DNA from: Nocardioides sp. TRM66260-LWL
GTDB lineage: Bacteria; Actinomycetota; Actinomycetes; Propionibacteriales; Nocardioidaceae
Reading direction: 5' to 3'
Length of the DNA: 64,000 nucleotides
NCBI RefSeq assembly: GCF_020075545.1
Contig: NZ_JAIQZK010000003.1
Coordinates: 248,001-312,000, forward strand
Shown: in pieces, positions 32,961-43,659 of the stretch
How the letters are laid out: each line of letters opens with the position of its first letter
Position numbering within the stretch: position 1 is the first letter of the stretch
Notes under the pieces: model-generated
What the model was told of the DNA's origin: nothing
The model's input: the letters and a program-made list of their open reading frames with translations, nothing else
The model's database searches: none
Program-made: the position numbers and the translations under genes

Positions 32961-34151
32961 TTAGACGACGTCAACGAGCCGAGAATGAACTGCCCTGCGG
33001 GCGGGTTCGTATGCCTGCGCTACCTCACCGAGACCCGCGACAAGGCAGGCACCGTCCTCAGGAGTCAGGTAGGCCGAGTCGCCGCGGGCGAGAACGACGT
33101 GGTCGCCCTGCGCATTGACGACTTCGACGTCGCCCCCGGTGCAGATCAGCAGTGAGCGACGGCTGGCGACCAGCGGCACGCCGTCAGGCTCCGCATGCGA
33201 GACCTGGGTGAGTGCGAGGGCGAACTCCACGTCGGAGGGGCTGAACACCTCGGTGTCGGCGAGAGCGAACTCGGGGTTCACGCGGGCGATGCGAGCCATG
33301 CCGGTGCCGCCGAGGCAGCTCACGAGGCCGGCCGGGTCGACGTGCTTGCTGGTCAGGCCGGCCCGCAGGACGTTGTCGCTCGAGGCCATCACCTCGAGGC
33401 AGAGCCCCTTGAGGTGCGCGTGGATGATGCCGGCGCCAAGGTAGGCGGCCTCGCCGGGCTGGAGCGTCATGCGGTTGAGCATCAACGAGATGATCACGCC
33501 GACGTCGTCGGGGTAGTACTCGGAGATCTCGGTGGCGGTGGCGTACGCACGCTTGATGTCCAGGCCCAGCTTGGCCAGCGCGCGGCAGGCGCCCACGACC
33601 TCGCCGACCTGGGAGGCGGAGATGTCCTGGGTCAGCAGCCACTCGACGCGGCGCACGATGCCGGCGAAGCCGGGGTCGGCACGCAGGTCGTCCGCGAGCC
33701 GCTGGGTCAGCGGGGTCTCCAGCGGCGCCAGCACGCGGAGGATCTCGACGGTGGGCCGGAAGCCGATCAGGGAGTCGAAGGTGGTCAGCGCGTAGACCAT
33801 CTCCGGCTTGTGGTTGTCGTCCTTGAAGACGCGGTTCGGCGCGGTGAGCGGGATGCCGGCGGCCTCCTCGGCCGCGAAGCCCTCCTCGGCCAGCGGCTTC
33901 GAGGGGTGCACCTGCAGCGAGAGCGGCTGGTCGGCGGCGAGCACCTTCAGCATGAACGGCAGGTCGCCGCAGAGATCGGAGAGCGGCTTCTCGGTGCCGT
34001 CGGCGTCGATCGCGGTCGACGGCTGGAGCGGGTGCGTTCCGATCCAGACCTCGGCGACCGGGGTGCCGTCGGATCGCTCGCCGAGGAAGCGCGGGATCGC
34101 GTCTGGGGAGCCCCAGGAGTAGTTCTGCACGCCGTTGCGAAGCCGGTACAT
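32961..34151 (-). CDS. manA: Mannose-6-phosphate isomerase, class I
   Basis: 396 residues. LSLQVHPSKPLAEEGF, DDNHKPEMVYALT and YLGAGIIHAHLKG are the zinc and substrate motifs of class I phosphomannose isomerases. It interconverts fructose-6-phosphate and mannose-6-phosphate, feeding GDP-mannose. MYRLRNGVQNYSWGSPDAI is the standard N-terminus. TAGGCT on the minus strand (34164-34159) ends seven bases before the ATG, suggesting a leaderless mRNA. The wzy gene lies just downstream on the same strand. Confidence 0.93.
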   Translation of the reverse strand: MYRLRNGVQNYSWGSPDAIPRFLGERSDGTPVAEVWIGTHPLQPSTAIDADGTEKPLSDLCGDLPFMLKVLAADQPLSLQVHPSKPLAEEGFAAEEAAGIPLTAPNRVFKDDNHKPEMVYALTTFDSLIGFRPTVEILRVLAPLETPLTQRLADDLRADPGFAGIVRRVEWLLTQDISASQVGEVVGACRALAKLGLDIKRAYATATEISEYYPDDVGVIISLMLNRMTLQPGEAAYLGAGIIHAHLKGLCLEVMASSDNVLRAGLTSKHVDPAGLVSCLGGTGMARIARVNPEFALADTEVFSPSDVEFALALTQVSHAEPDGVPLVASRRSLLICTGGDVEVVNAQGDHVVLARGDSAYLTPEDGACLVAGLGEVAQAYEPARRAVHSRLVDVV

Positions 34152-34158
34152 GGGCAGC

Positions 34159-34164
34159 AGCCTA
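34159..34164 (-). promoter_or_regulatory. -10 element of manA
   Basis: TAGGCT on the minus strand lies seven bases before the manA ATG. Confidence 0.5.
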
Positions 34165-34215
34165 GGAGGGCTCAGGCCTCCGTGTCGGCGGACCTGGCAG
34201 AGCGGTTCTGTGAAG

Positions 34216-34261
34216 GGGGTCTCGACAAGCTCGACCACCGGCCTGAAGCGCTCGACCACCG
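34216..34261. repeat. Dispersed repeat, one full and one half unit
   Basis: One full inverse-oriented unit (GGTCTCGACAAGCTCGACC) and a trailing half unit (GCTCGACCACC) lie between the manA and phosphatase promoters. Confidence 0.7.
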
Positions 34262-34312
34262 ATCTTGACAAGAACGACCGCCAACCGCGCGTGTAAGCCA
34301 GTGGCGGGGCGC

Positions 34313-34318
34313 TAGCGT
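34313..34318 (+). promoter_or_regulatory. -10 element of the phosphatase gene
   Basis: TAGCGT ends seven bases before the GTG at 34326, which supports that start over the internal ATG at 34356. Confidence 0.5.
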
Positions 34319-34325
34319 CCCCGTC

Positions 34326-34919
34326 GTGAGTGTCAACGGCGAGGCGGCGGCTCCGATGCGACTGCTGACCGTCTGCGTCGGCAACATCTGTCGATCGCCC
34401 CTGGCGGAGCGGCTGCTGCGCGAGCGCTTCGCCGCGTCGCTGCCGCCCGGGCTCGTCACGGTCGAGAGCGCCGGCGTGCAGGGGCTCGCCGGCCGCTCGA
34501 TGGAGCCGCACGCTGCTGCCGAGCTCGAGCGGCTCGGCGGCGACGCCGAGGGGTTCGTCGCCCGCCGCATCGACGCCGACATCGCGGACGGCGCCGACCT
34601 GATCCTCGCGATGACCCGGGAGGTGCGCTCGGAGGTGCTCACGGTGCAGCCGCGGGCGATCAAGCGCACCTTCACCATCGCGGAGTTCGCCCACCTGTGC
34701 CGGTATGCCGTCGAGCAGGACGCCCGGATTTACACCGTGGCCGAGCTCGTCGCCTTCGCGGCGAAGCACCGCAGCGTCGCCGCGGCCTACGACCTCGACG
34801 TGCCCGACCCCATGGGTCGGTCGGTCGAGGTGCACCGGGAGGTCGCCGACGTGATCGCCGGCCACGTGCACGTGGTCAGCGCGCTGCTGGTGCCATTGGT
34901 CCGCGCGCAGAACGCGTAG
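34326..34919 (+). CDS. Low-molecular-weight protein tyrosine phosphatase
   Basis: 197 residues. The P-loop CVGNICRS (Cys17 to Arg23) and the late acid DPMG (about 160) are the catalytic elements of the Wzb-type family. It is the expected partner of the tyrosine autokinase at 20204-21655, removing phosphate from its tyrosine tail. It is longer than the usual 150 or so residues because of an inserted segment around AHLCRYAVEQDARIYTVAELVAF, as in other actinobacterial members. The promoter hexamer supports the GTG start. Confidence 0.9.
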   Translation: MSVNGEAAAPMRLLTVCVGNICRSPLAERLLRERFAASLPPGLVTVESAGVQGLAGRSMEPHAAAELERLGGDAEGFVARRIDADIADGADLILAMTREVRSEVLTVQPRAIKRTFTIAEFAHLCRYAVEQDARIYTVAELVAFAAKHRSVAAAYDLDVPDPMGRSVEVHREVADVIAGHVHVVSALLVPLVRAQNA

Positions 34920-34923
34920 GTGC

Positions 34924-35070
34924 GGGGGTCTCGACAAGCTCGACCACCAGGTCTCGGCTCGACCACCGGGTTTCGACAAGCTCGACCACCGTGGCCCGGC
35001 TCGACCACCGTGGCCCGGCTCGACCACCGCGGCTCGGCTCGACCACCGGGTTTCGACAGGCTCAACCGCC
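34924..35070. repeat. Array of about seven dispersed-repeat units
   Basis: Units in the GGTCTCGACAAGCTCGACC orientation alternate with half units (GGCTCGACCACCG). The last unit overlaps the end of the APS-kinase fusion gene and supplies its stop codon (GGTTGA). Confidence 0.8.
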
Positions 35071-36864
35071 GAGGACGCGCAGCAGGCCGCGGATGAGCTC
35101 CTCGATGCGGGCGGTGGAGGCCTCGGCGGCCTCGGCGCCCCTGTTGAAGGGGTCGGGCAGATCGGCGGGCTCGGCGCGGCCGATGCGGGTGGCGACGGCG
35201 GCGAGCAAGGCGGCGCGGTCGGGCGGGGTGGCGTCGAGGGTCTCGGCGGTGGCCACGAACTGGCCGAGGCTGAAGACCTTGCGGAAGAGCGCCGGGGTCT
35301 CCTGCAGGATCGCCGCGCGCTGGTTGGCCGACGCGGTGAGCACCAGGTCGGCCTGGGCCACCAGCTCGCGGGTCAGCGGGCGGCTGCGGAAGCCGGACAC
35401 CGACACCCCGCGGGCCACGAGCGTGGCGGCGACGTCGCCGTCCACCGGCTCGTCGACGAAGCCCTGGGTGCCGGCGGAGGCGAACTCCAGGCCGGCGTCG
35501 GGGCCGGCGAGCGAGGTGGCCAGCAGCTCCATCGAGGGGGAGCGGCAGATGTTGGCGGTGCAGACGAACAGCACGCTGAACGGCGCCGCGGTGCTCGCCG
35601 CACGTCGCGGCTGGCTCACCGGCGCGGCCTCGGCCTCCGGGGCCACGGGCGGCAGGTCGAGCAGGCCCGCGTCGCGCAGCGCCGCGACGACGTCCTCCAG
35701 CGCGTCGTCGATCGAGCGGCCGGTGGTGTCGACGCGCACGTCGGCATCGTCGGGCTCCTCGTAGGGAGAGGAGATGCCGGTGAACTCGGGGATCTCCCCG
35801 GCACGGGCCTTGGCGTAGAGGCCCTTGCGGTCGCGTCGCTCGCACTCCTCCAGCGGCGTGGCCACGTGGATCAGGAAGAAGTCGGCCTCGGCGTCCTCCA
35901 CCAGCTCGCGCACCTGCGCGCGGGTGGCGGCGAACGGGGCGATCGGGCTGCACACCGCGAGCCCGCCGTGCCGCGCGATCTCCGCGGCCACCCAGCCGAT
36001 GCGCCGGATGTTGGTCTCGCGGTCCTCCCTCGAGAAGGTCAGGCCCGCCGAGAGGTGACGCCGCACGACGTCGCCGTCGAGGGAGGTCAGGGTGCGGCCC
36101 TGCTCGAGGATGCGGTCCATCAGCGCCCGCGCGAGCGTCGACTTGCCGCTGCCCGAGAGGCCGGTGAAGAACAGGACGAGCCCGCGTCGCTGTTGCTCGG
36201 CGCCGTCGAGCACCGCGGCCACCTCGTCGGGCAGCTCGCCGGTGCCGCCGACCGCCGGGGCCGAGGGGCCGGGCAGCGCCAGCACGGGCGCTCCGCCCGC
36301 GTAGGCCTCGACGACCGTGACGCCGAGCGCGTGGTCGGCCTCGGCGTCGCCGTGCGCCGCGAGCGGCACCGCCACCACGGCGGCGTCCGGCAGCAGCGCG
36401 GCGGCCGCGAGCGTGGCGCGCAGCAGCGTCACCGGGCTCAGTCCGGCCGCCTCCTGCGGAGTGCCCTCGCCGACGAGCGCCAGCAGCACGACCGGGCGCG
36501 TGCCGATGCGGGCCAGATCGGTGCGGGTGAGCGGGCCGGTGACGGGGACGACGGTGCGTCCCGCGTACCGCTCGCGCGACTCCGCGGGGGTCAGCCGCAG
36601 CCGCCGGAACGGCCCGTACGCCGGACGGCCCAGCGCCTCGATCGCGCCGCCCGGCAGCGTGACGCGGGCCAGCGGCAGCCCCTCGGGGTCGACCAGCTCG
36701 ACCCCGCCGGCGGCCTCGGCCGCGGCGCGCACCTCGTCCGGCAGCTCGAGGGTGACGAGCGGGTGCTCGCCGAACCGGCTCAGCGGCGAGAACGCCCCGC
36801 TGACCAGCAGCTCCAGGTCGTCGAGCTCGCGCGGACGGGGGCAGTGCTGGGGAAGGGCTGGCAC
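35062..36864 (-). CDS. ATP-sulfurylase-like / APS kinase / low-molecular-weight phosphatase triple fusion
   Basis: 600 residues. Residues 1-220 resemble the N-terminal part of ATP sulfurylase (DDLELLVSGAFSPLSRFGE), but I see no RNP..H..H nucleotide site, so it is probably inactive. An APS kinase follows: Walker A GLSGSGKS at 235-242, DGDVVRRHLSAGLTFSREDR and KGLYAKARAGEIPEFTGI. The phosphoserine position of E. coli CysC is alanine here (PIAPF). From about 430 there is a complete LMW phosphatase: C435 to R441 (CTANICRS) and DPF near 575. It would make PAPS for sulfation and dephosphorylate tyrosines. It lies 13 bases after the GT4 gene. Confidence 0.85.
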   Translation of the reverse strand: MPALPQHCPRPRELDDLELLVSGAFSPLSRFGEHPLVTLELPDEVRAAAEAAGGVELVDPEGLPLARVTLPGGAIEALGRPAYGPFRRLRLTPAESRERYAGRTVVPVTGPLTRTDLARIGTRPVVLLALVGEGTPQEAAGLSPVTLLRATLAAAALLPDAAVVAVPLAAHGDAEADHALGVTVVEAYAGGAPVLALPGPSAPAVGGTGELPDEVAAVLDGAEQQRRGLVLFFTGLSGSGKSTLARALMDRILEQGRTLTSLDGDVVRRHLSAGLTFSREDRETNIRRIGWVAAEIARHGGLAVCSPIAPFAATRAQVRELVEDAEADFFLIHVATPLEECERRDRKGLYAKARAGEIPEFTGISSPYEEPDDADVRVDTTGRSIDDALEDVVAALRDAGLLDLPPVAPEAEAAPVSQPRRAASTAAPFSVLFVCTANICRSPSMELLATSLAGPDAGLEFASAGTQGFVDEPVDGDVAATLVARGVSVSGFRSRPLTRELVAQADLVLTASANQRAAILQETPALFRKVFSLGQFVATAETLDATPPDRAALLAAVATRIGRAEPADLPDPFNRGAEAAEASTARIEELIRGLLRVLGG

Positions 36865-36877
36865 GCCCCGCAGTGTG

Positions 36878-38011
36878 TCAGCCGCAGACGCGCTCGCGCA
36901 GGCCCATCCAGGCCACGAGCCGGTCGACGTGCGCCGCGGCGTCGAAGCGCGAGAGCCGGCGCCACCGCTCGGCGTCCGAGAGCCGCTCGGAGGTCAGCTG
37001 CGCCGCGGTGATCGCCTGGCGGGCGGCCTCGGGGGTCCACGAGCCGTCGTCGAAGGGGAAGGTGACCCCGCCGCCGACGATGTCGAGGCTCTCCGCGGCG
37101 CCGCCGCGCGGGTTGACGATCACCGGCACGCCGAGCGCCATCGCCTCGACGGGCACGATGCCGAAGTCCTCTACAGGCGGGAAGAGGAACGCGTCGCCGC
37201 CGCGGATGATCGCCCGCATGAGCGCGTCGGAGGGGTTGATGACGAACTCGACGTCGGCCTTCAGCTCGCGCGCGAGCTGGCGCAGCGCGTCCTCCTCCGG
37301 GCCCCGGCCGCAGACCACGAGGCGCTGCCCGGCGGTGGCGGCGAAGCGGATGGCGAGGTCGAGACGCTTCTGGTGCGCGAACCGCGAGGCGGCCACCAGG
37401 TAGCCGGTGCCGACCGAGGCCAGGACGGCCTGGTCGTGGGCATCGAGCGGCTGCCGCGTGCGCAGCGCCTCGAGCTCGACGGGCGGGTAGATGACCTCGG
37501 CGTCGACGCCCCAAGCGTGCGCGGCGCGCTCGCGGACGAACGCGCTGTTCGCGGCGTAGTGGGTCTTCGGGCTCACGTGCTTGCGGTCGAGCCGCCGCAG
37601 CATGGGGGAGACCAGCCGGGCCACGGGCGTCTGCGCGCGGTCGTCGAGCTCGGGGGCCCACAGGTAGCGCGGCGGGGTGTGCGCGTAGACGTAGACGGGC
37701 ACGCCGGCCCGATCGCCCGCGCGCCCGACGTGGTGGGCCAGGGAGTGGCTCGAGGCCAGCACCCAGTCGTAGCCCCGCACGTCGAGGTGCCGCCAGATGC
37801 GCGACATGAACGGCAGCGCCGGCGCCTTGCGTCCCCTCAGCGCCGAGCCCGCGAGCCACGACTCCCGCACGGTGTGTCCCTCGTACCGTGCCGCGTCGTC
37901 GTCCCACAGGCAGAAGATGTCGGCGTCCGGGAAGTGCTCGGCCCACGCGTCGACGACGCGTTCGGCCCCCCCGGTTGGCTCGATCCACTCGTGGACAATC
38001 AATCCCCCCAT
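36878..38011 (-). CDS. Glycosyltransferase family 4
   Basis: 377 residues. GGLIVHEWIEPTGGAERV is an acceptor-side motif. VYVYAHTPPRYLWAPE, VGTGYLVAASRFAHQKRLDLAI and FPPVEDFGIVPVEAMALGVPVIV are typical of GT4 enzymes of polysaccharide loci related to mannosyltransferases. It is the first gene of a two-gene minus-strand unit with the APS-kinase fusion. Mannose transfer would agree with manA nearby, but donor specificity is not shown. Confidence 0.9.
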   Translation of the reverse strand: MGGLIVHEWIEPTGGAERVVDAWAEHFPDADIFCLWDDDAARYEGHTVRESWLAGSALRGRKAPALPFMSRIWRHLDVRGYDWVLASSHSLAHHVGRAGDRAGVPVYVYAHTPPRYLWAPELDDRAQTPVARLVSPMLRRLDRKHVSPKTHYAANSAFVRERAAHAWGVDAEVIYPPVELEALRTRQPLDAHDQAVLASVGTGYLVAASRFAHQKRLDLAIRFAATAGQRLVVCGRGPEEDALRQLARELKADVEFVINPSDALMRAIIRGGDAFLFPPVEDFGIVPVEAMALGVPVIVNPRGGAAESLDIVGGGVTFPFDDGSWTPEAARQAITAAQLTSERLSDAERWRRLSRFDAAAHVDRLVAWMGLRERVCG

Positions 38012-38319
38012 AACCGTCTAACTGCCTCTCCATGACGCGGGTTACGCATCGATCTGGGTGTACGAGTGTTTTGCTTTCCGGCTCGGGCGGGCTGACCAGT
38101 CAAGACAGGTCTTAGGCCCCTTGACCTGCGGTTGTCCGGGATCGTCCGGGAAGCCGCGCGATGGTCTGGATGTCTGGACCAGCGACCGTCTGGGGCCGCC
38201 GTCCGAACGATCGGTTGGTTCCCTCCGGGCTTCGGTGACAAACCCGCGATCGGATGGGGTCTCGACATGCTCGACCACCGGGGCGGGTCAGGCGCCGGCG
38301 ACCTGCGAGGCTGGACGCC
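38012..38319. other. Intergenic region between divergent genes, one repeat copy
   Basis: This 308-base gap separates the GT4 gene (minus) from asparaginase (plus). Apart from one dispersed-repeat unit near its right end I see no convincing coding frame or hairpin. It should hold the promoters of both genes. Confidence 0.5.
38256..38281. repeat. Single copy of the dispersed palindromic repeat
   Basis: GGTCTCGACATGCTCGACC with flanking GG and ACCG lies upstream of the asparaginase gene. Confidence 0.7.
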
Positions 38320-39264
38320 ATGACGTCCCACGTGCCCCTGGTCGAGATCCGACGCGACGGGTTCCTGGAGGGCCGCCACCACGGCACGGTCGTGGCGCTC
38401 GCGGCCGACGGGTCGGTCGACTGGGCGCTCGGCGATCCCGACGCGCCCTTCCTGCCCCGCTCGTGCAACAAGCCGCTGCAGGGGCTGGCGATGCTCGAGG
38501 CCGGTCTCGACCTGCCGGACGAGCGGCTGCTGGCGCTGGCCTGCGCCTCCCACTCGGGCGAGCAGATCCACCTCGACGGCGTGCGGGCGATCCTCGAGCG
38601 GGCCGGCCTGCCCGCGTCGGCCCTGCAGACCCCGCCCGACCTGCCGCTGGAGCCCCGCGTGCGCGACGCCATCCTGCGCGCCGGCGGCGAGGCCGCGCCG
38701 ATCGTCATGAACTGCTCGGGCAAGCACGCCGCGATGCTGCTCACCTGCGTGCAGCGCGGCTGGAGCACCGACGACTACCTCGACCCCGCCCACCCGCTGC
38801 AGCACCGGATCGTCGCCACCTTCGAGCGCCTCACCGGCGCGCCGGTCGCCCACCACACCACCGACGGGTGCGGCGCCCCGCTCCTGGCCACCTCGCCGGC
38901 GTCGCTGGCCCGCGGCTTCCGGGCCCTCGCCCTGGCTGCCGAGGGCCCCGAGCGACGCATCGCCGACGCCGTGCGCCACCACCCCGAGATGGTCTCCGGC
39001 ACCACCCGTCCCGAGCGGCGGCTGCTGGCCGAGCTGCCCGGCGCGATCGCCAAGATGGGCGCCGAGGCCTGCTTCGTGCTCGCCCTGCCCGACGGCCGCG
39101 CGCTCGCGCTCAAGATCGAGGACGGCGCCGACCGCGCCTGGCCGCTCGTCGCCGCCGCAGCCCTGCGCCGGATGGGCCTCGAGGCGCCCGTGCTCGACGA
39201 GCTGATCGAGCAGCCGTTGCTCGGCGGGGCCCGTCGCGTGGGCCTGCTGCGCGCGGTTTTCTGA
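38320..39264 (+). CDS. Asparaginase (asparaginase II family)
   Basis: 314 residues. LPRSCNKPLQGLAMLEAGLDL, LACASHSGEQIH, MNCSGKHAAML and TTDGCGAP are the conserved blocks of the asparaginase II (rhizobial-type) family. It hydrolyses asparagine to aspartate and ammonia. The ATG at 38320 is preferred over an upstream in-frame ATG whose first 22 codons come from repeat DNA. It has no clear link to polysaccharide synthesis. Confidence 0.9.
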   Translation: MTSHVPLVEIRRDGFLEGRHHGTVVALAADGSVDWALGDPDAPFLPRSCNKPLQGLAMLEAGLDLPDERLLALACASHSGEQIHLDGVRAILERAGLPASALQTPPDLPLEPRVRDAILRAGGEAAPIVMNCSGKHAAMLLTCVQRGWSTDDYLDPAHPLQHRIVATFERLTGAPVAHHTTDGCGAPLLATSPASLARGFRALALAAEGPERRIADAVRHHPEMVSGTTRPERRLLAELPGAIAKMGAEACFVLALPDGRALALKIEDGADRAWPLVAAAALRRMGLEAPVLDELIEQPLLGGARRVGLLRAVF

Positions 39265-39291
39265 GGATCTCGACGCCGCCGAGGGGTGGTC

Positions 39292-39387
39292 TGCTAGCGG
39301 CGCTAGCAGCGGCCTCTACGCCTGCGAACTGGCCTTTGTGACTCGATCCACAGCCTGTGGGTTTGAGGTTTGCTAACTGTTGCTAGC
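39292..39387 (+). promoter_or_regulatory. Palindrome and direct repeats upstream of the XRE regulator
   Basis: A 7-bp palindrome TGCTAGC/GCTAGCA (39292-39308) and two direct half sites TTGCTAAC and TTGCTAGC (39370-39387) share the core GCTA. The second pair lies directly before GGAGG and the ATG. Autoregulation by the XRE protein is the obvious inference. Confidence 0.5.
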
Positions 39388-39398
39388 ACACTGGAGGC

Positions 39399-39824
39399 AT
39401 GGCGAAGGGCAAGGTGTCGAAGACCGTGGGCACCCTCGGCGACTACCTGAGGGAGCAGCGCGTCGGCGCCCAGCTCTCGCTGCGTCAGCTCGCCGAGCAG
39501 GCCGGCGTCTCCAACCCCTACCTCAGCCAGATCGAGCGGGGACTGCGTCGACCCTCCGCCGAGGTGCTCCAGCAGATCGCGAAGGCGCTGCGCATCTCGG
39601 CCGAGCAGCTCTACCTCCGCGCCGGCATCGTCAGCCCCGACGATGGCGTCGGCGGCAGCGTCGAGCTGGCCATCCTGGCCGACACCGCGCTCACCGAGCG
39701 CCAGCGGCAGTCGCTGCTCGACGTCTACCAGTCCTTCCTCGCCATCAACCAGGCCGCCCAGGCCGCCGGGCCCGACCCGACGGACGAGCCGGCCCCCGCC
39801 CAGGACGGGCCCACGCCCGCCTGA
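39399..39824 (+). CDS. XRE-family transcriptional regulator
   Basis: 141 residues. Helix-turn-helix at about 14-68 (LGDYLREQRVGAQLSLRQLAEQAGVSNPYLSQIERG). The C-terminal part (VELAILADTALTERQRQSLLDVYQSF) matches the regulator beside hbhA in mycobacteria (Rv0474-type). GGAGG lies close to the ATG. Upstream repeats of TTGCTA suggest self-control. The HbhA-like gene follows after 67 bases, so it may be regulated too. Confidence 0.88.
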   Translation: MAKGKVSKTVGTLGDYLREQRVGAQLSLRQLAEQAGVSNPYLSQIERGLRRPSAEVLQQIAKALRISAEQLYLRAGIVSPDDGVGGSVELAILADTALTERQRQSLLDVYQSFLAINQAAQAAGPDPTDEPAPAQDGPTPA

Positions 39825-39891
39825 CCGTCCGGTCCGGCGACCCGCCGGGCCACCATCCGTCCGACCTCGGACACGAAGGAGTGCCACCGCC

Positions 39892-40773
39892 ATGGCCAAG
39901 AAGATCGACCTCCCCACCCTCGAGCTCCCCGACCTGTCGAACCTCGACCTGCGCACCGAGGCCGCCAAGGGCCTCTACGCCGGTGCCGGCGCCCTCGACC
40001 TCGCGCTCGAGACCGTCCGCGCCCAGGTCACCGAGTACGTCAACGACGTGCAGACCCGCCTGCTCGAGGTGCAGAAGGACCTCGAGGAGCGCCTCGCGGT
40101 CGTCTCCGGCAAGCTCGCCGACCTGCAGAAGACCGTCTCGGGCGTCGAGCTCGAGCCCACCAAGGTGCGCACCCAGGCCACCGGCGCCGTCAACACGCGC
40201 GTCGAGGCCCTCACCGAGGAGGCCAAGGCCCGCCGCGCCGCCATCGAGGCCCGCGTCGCCGAGCTGCAGGCCGAGGCCCGCGCCCTGCCGGCCAAGGTGC
40301 AGACCGCCGTCTCCGAGAACGTCGCCACCGCGTCGGCCGCCTACACCGACCTCGCCAAGCGCGGCCAGGTCGTCGTCGCCCGCATCCGCAAGCAGGAGGG
40401 CGTCCAGGACCTGCTGAAGAGCGCCCGGGAGGCCGTCGAGGCCGTCGAGGACGCGCTCGACGCCGTCGAGGACGCGATCGAGGGCGCCATCGAGAAGCCG
40501 GCCCCCGCGAAGAAGGCCCCGGCCCGCAAGGCTCCGGCGACGAAGGCGCCGGCCGCGAAGAAGGCGCCCGCCGCCAAGAAGGCCCCGGCTGCGAAGAAGG
40601 CCCCGGCGAAGAAGGCCGCGACCGCCACCAAGTCGGCCGCCACCAAGACCGCCACCACCGCCAAGACCGCGGCCAAGAGGGCCACCGGCACCGCCAAGAC
40701 CGCCGCCAAGAAGGCCGCCGGCACCGCCGAGACCGCCGCCGCCAAGGCCGCGGACGCCGTCGACAAGGCCTGA
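39892..40773 (+). CDS. HbhA-like heparin-binding hemagglutinin homologue
   Basis: 293 residues. Residues 1-200 are a long amphipathic, coiled-coil-rich region starting MAKKIDLPTLELPDL. The C-terminal third is a lysine/alanine/proline tail of AAKKAP and KKA repeats, the layout of mycobacterial HbhA. The order XRE, HbhA-like, DUF2516 matches Rv0474 to Rv0476. HbhA is a surface adhesin that binds heparan sulfate. In a probably free-living relative it may bind surface polymers, lipids or DNA. The tail could also resemble histone-like proteins. Confidence 0.8.
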   Translation: MAKKIDLPTLELPDLSNLDLRTEAAKGLYAGAGALDLALETVRAQVTEYVNDVQTRLLEVQKDLEERLAVVSGKLADLQKTVSGVELEPTKVRTQATGAVNTRVEALTEEAKARRAAIEARVAELQAEARALPAKVQTAVSENVATASAAYTDLAKRGQVVVARIRKQEGVQDLLKSAREAVEAVEDALDAVEDAIEGAIEKPAPAKKAPARKAPATKAPAAKKAPAAKKAPAAKKAPAKKAATATKSAATKTATTAKTAAKRATGTAKTAAKKAAGTAETAAAKAADAVDKA

Positions 40774-40810
40774 CCCACCCCGCCGCTGCGGCGGCGACCC
40801 GCACCACCCG

Positions 40811-40846
40811 CGACGCGGTCGGCCCCTCCGGGAGCCGGCCGCGTCG
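40811..40846 (+). terminator. Terminator after the HbhA-like gene
   Basis: CGACGCGGTCGGC and GCCGGCCGCGTCG pair over 13 positions with one G-T pair and a ten-base loop. Confidence 0.7.
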
Positions 40847-40898
40847 CTGCGTCCGCGCCCGGAGCCCGCGGGTGAGGCACCTGTGCGGCGCGCTTCGC

Positions 40899-40904
40899 TA
40901 GGCT
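40899..40904 (+). promoter_or_regulatory. -10 element of the DUF2516 gene
   Basis: TAGGCT ends six bases before the GTG start, a leaderless arrangement. Confidence 0.5.
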
Positions 40905-40910
40905 CGCCGC

Positions 40911-41195
40911 GTGTTCGAGAGCGTGTACGAGGTGCAGAGCGGCCTGAGCCTGATCGTCTTCGTGGCCTTCCTGGCGGTGAAGCTCTTCGCGTTCGTCTCC
41001 GCGCTGCTCTTCGAGGCCCGCGCCTACGAGGCCGCGAACAAGCTCACCAAGCCGGCCTGGGTGCTGATCACCGGCCTCGGCATCGTCACGCACCTGATCT
41101 CGATCGGCCCGCTCGTCAGCATCGGCTTCCTCATCGCCGCGTTCGTGTTCATCCTCGACGTGCGGCCCGCGCTGCGGGGGCTGTACCGGCGCTGA
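40911..41195 (+). CDS. DUF2516 membrane protein
   Basis: 94 residues with three hydrophobic segments (LIVFVAFLAVKLFAFVSALL, WVLITGLGIVTHLI, IGFLIAAFVFILDVRPAL). The length, the LTKPAWVLITGLG stretch and the position after XRE and HbhA-like genes identify DUF2516 (Rv0476-type). Function unknown. It has its own leaderless promoter, so it need not be co-transcribed with the gene before. Confidence 0.82.
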   Translation: MFESVYEVQSGLSLIVFVAFLAVKLFAFVSALLFEARAYEAANKLTKPAWVLITGLGIVTHLISIGPLVSIGFLIAAFVFILDVRPALRGLYRR

Positions 41196-41224
41196 CGGCA
41201 GCTGCCGTCCGGAAGCGCCTCGAC

Positions 41225-43652
<2,428 letters not shown>

Positions 43653-43659
43653 TTCGAGA

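Noticed and set aside
38254..38319. Upstream ATG extension of asparaginase
   Set aside because: The extra 22 codons are repeat DNA and give an unlikely basic leader; the internal ATG gives the family N-terminus.
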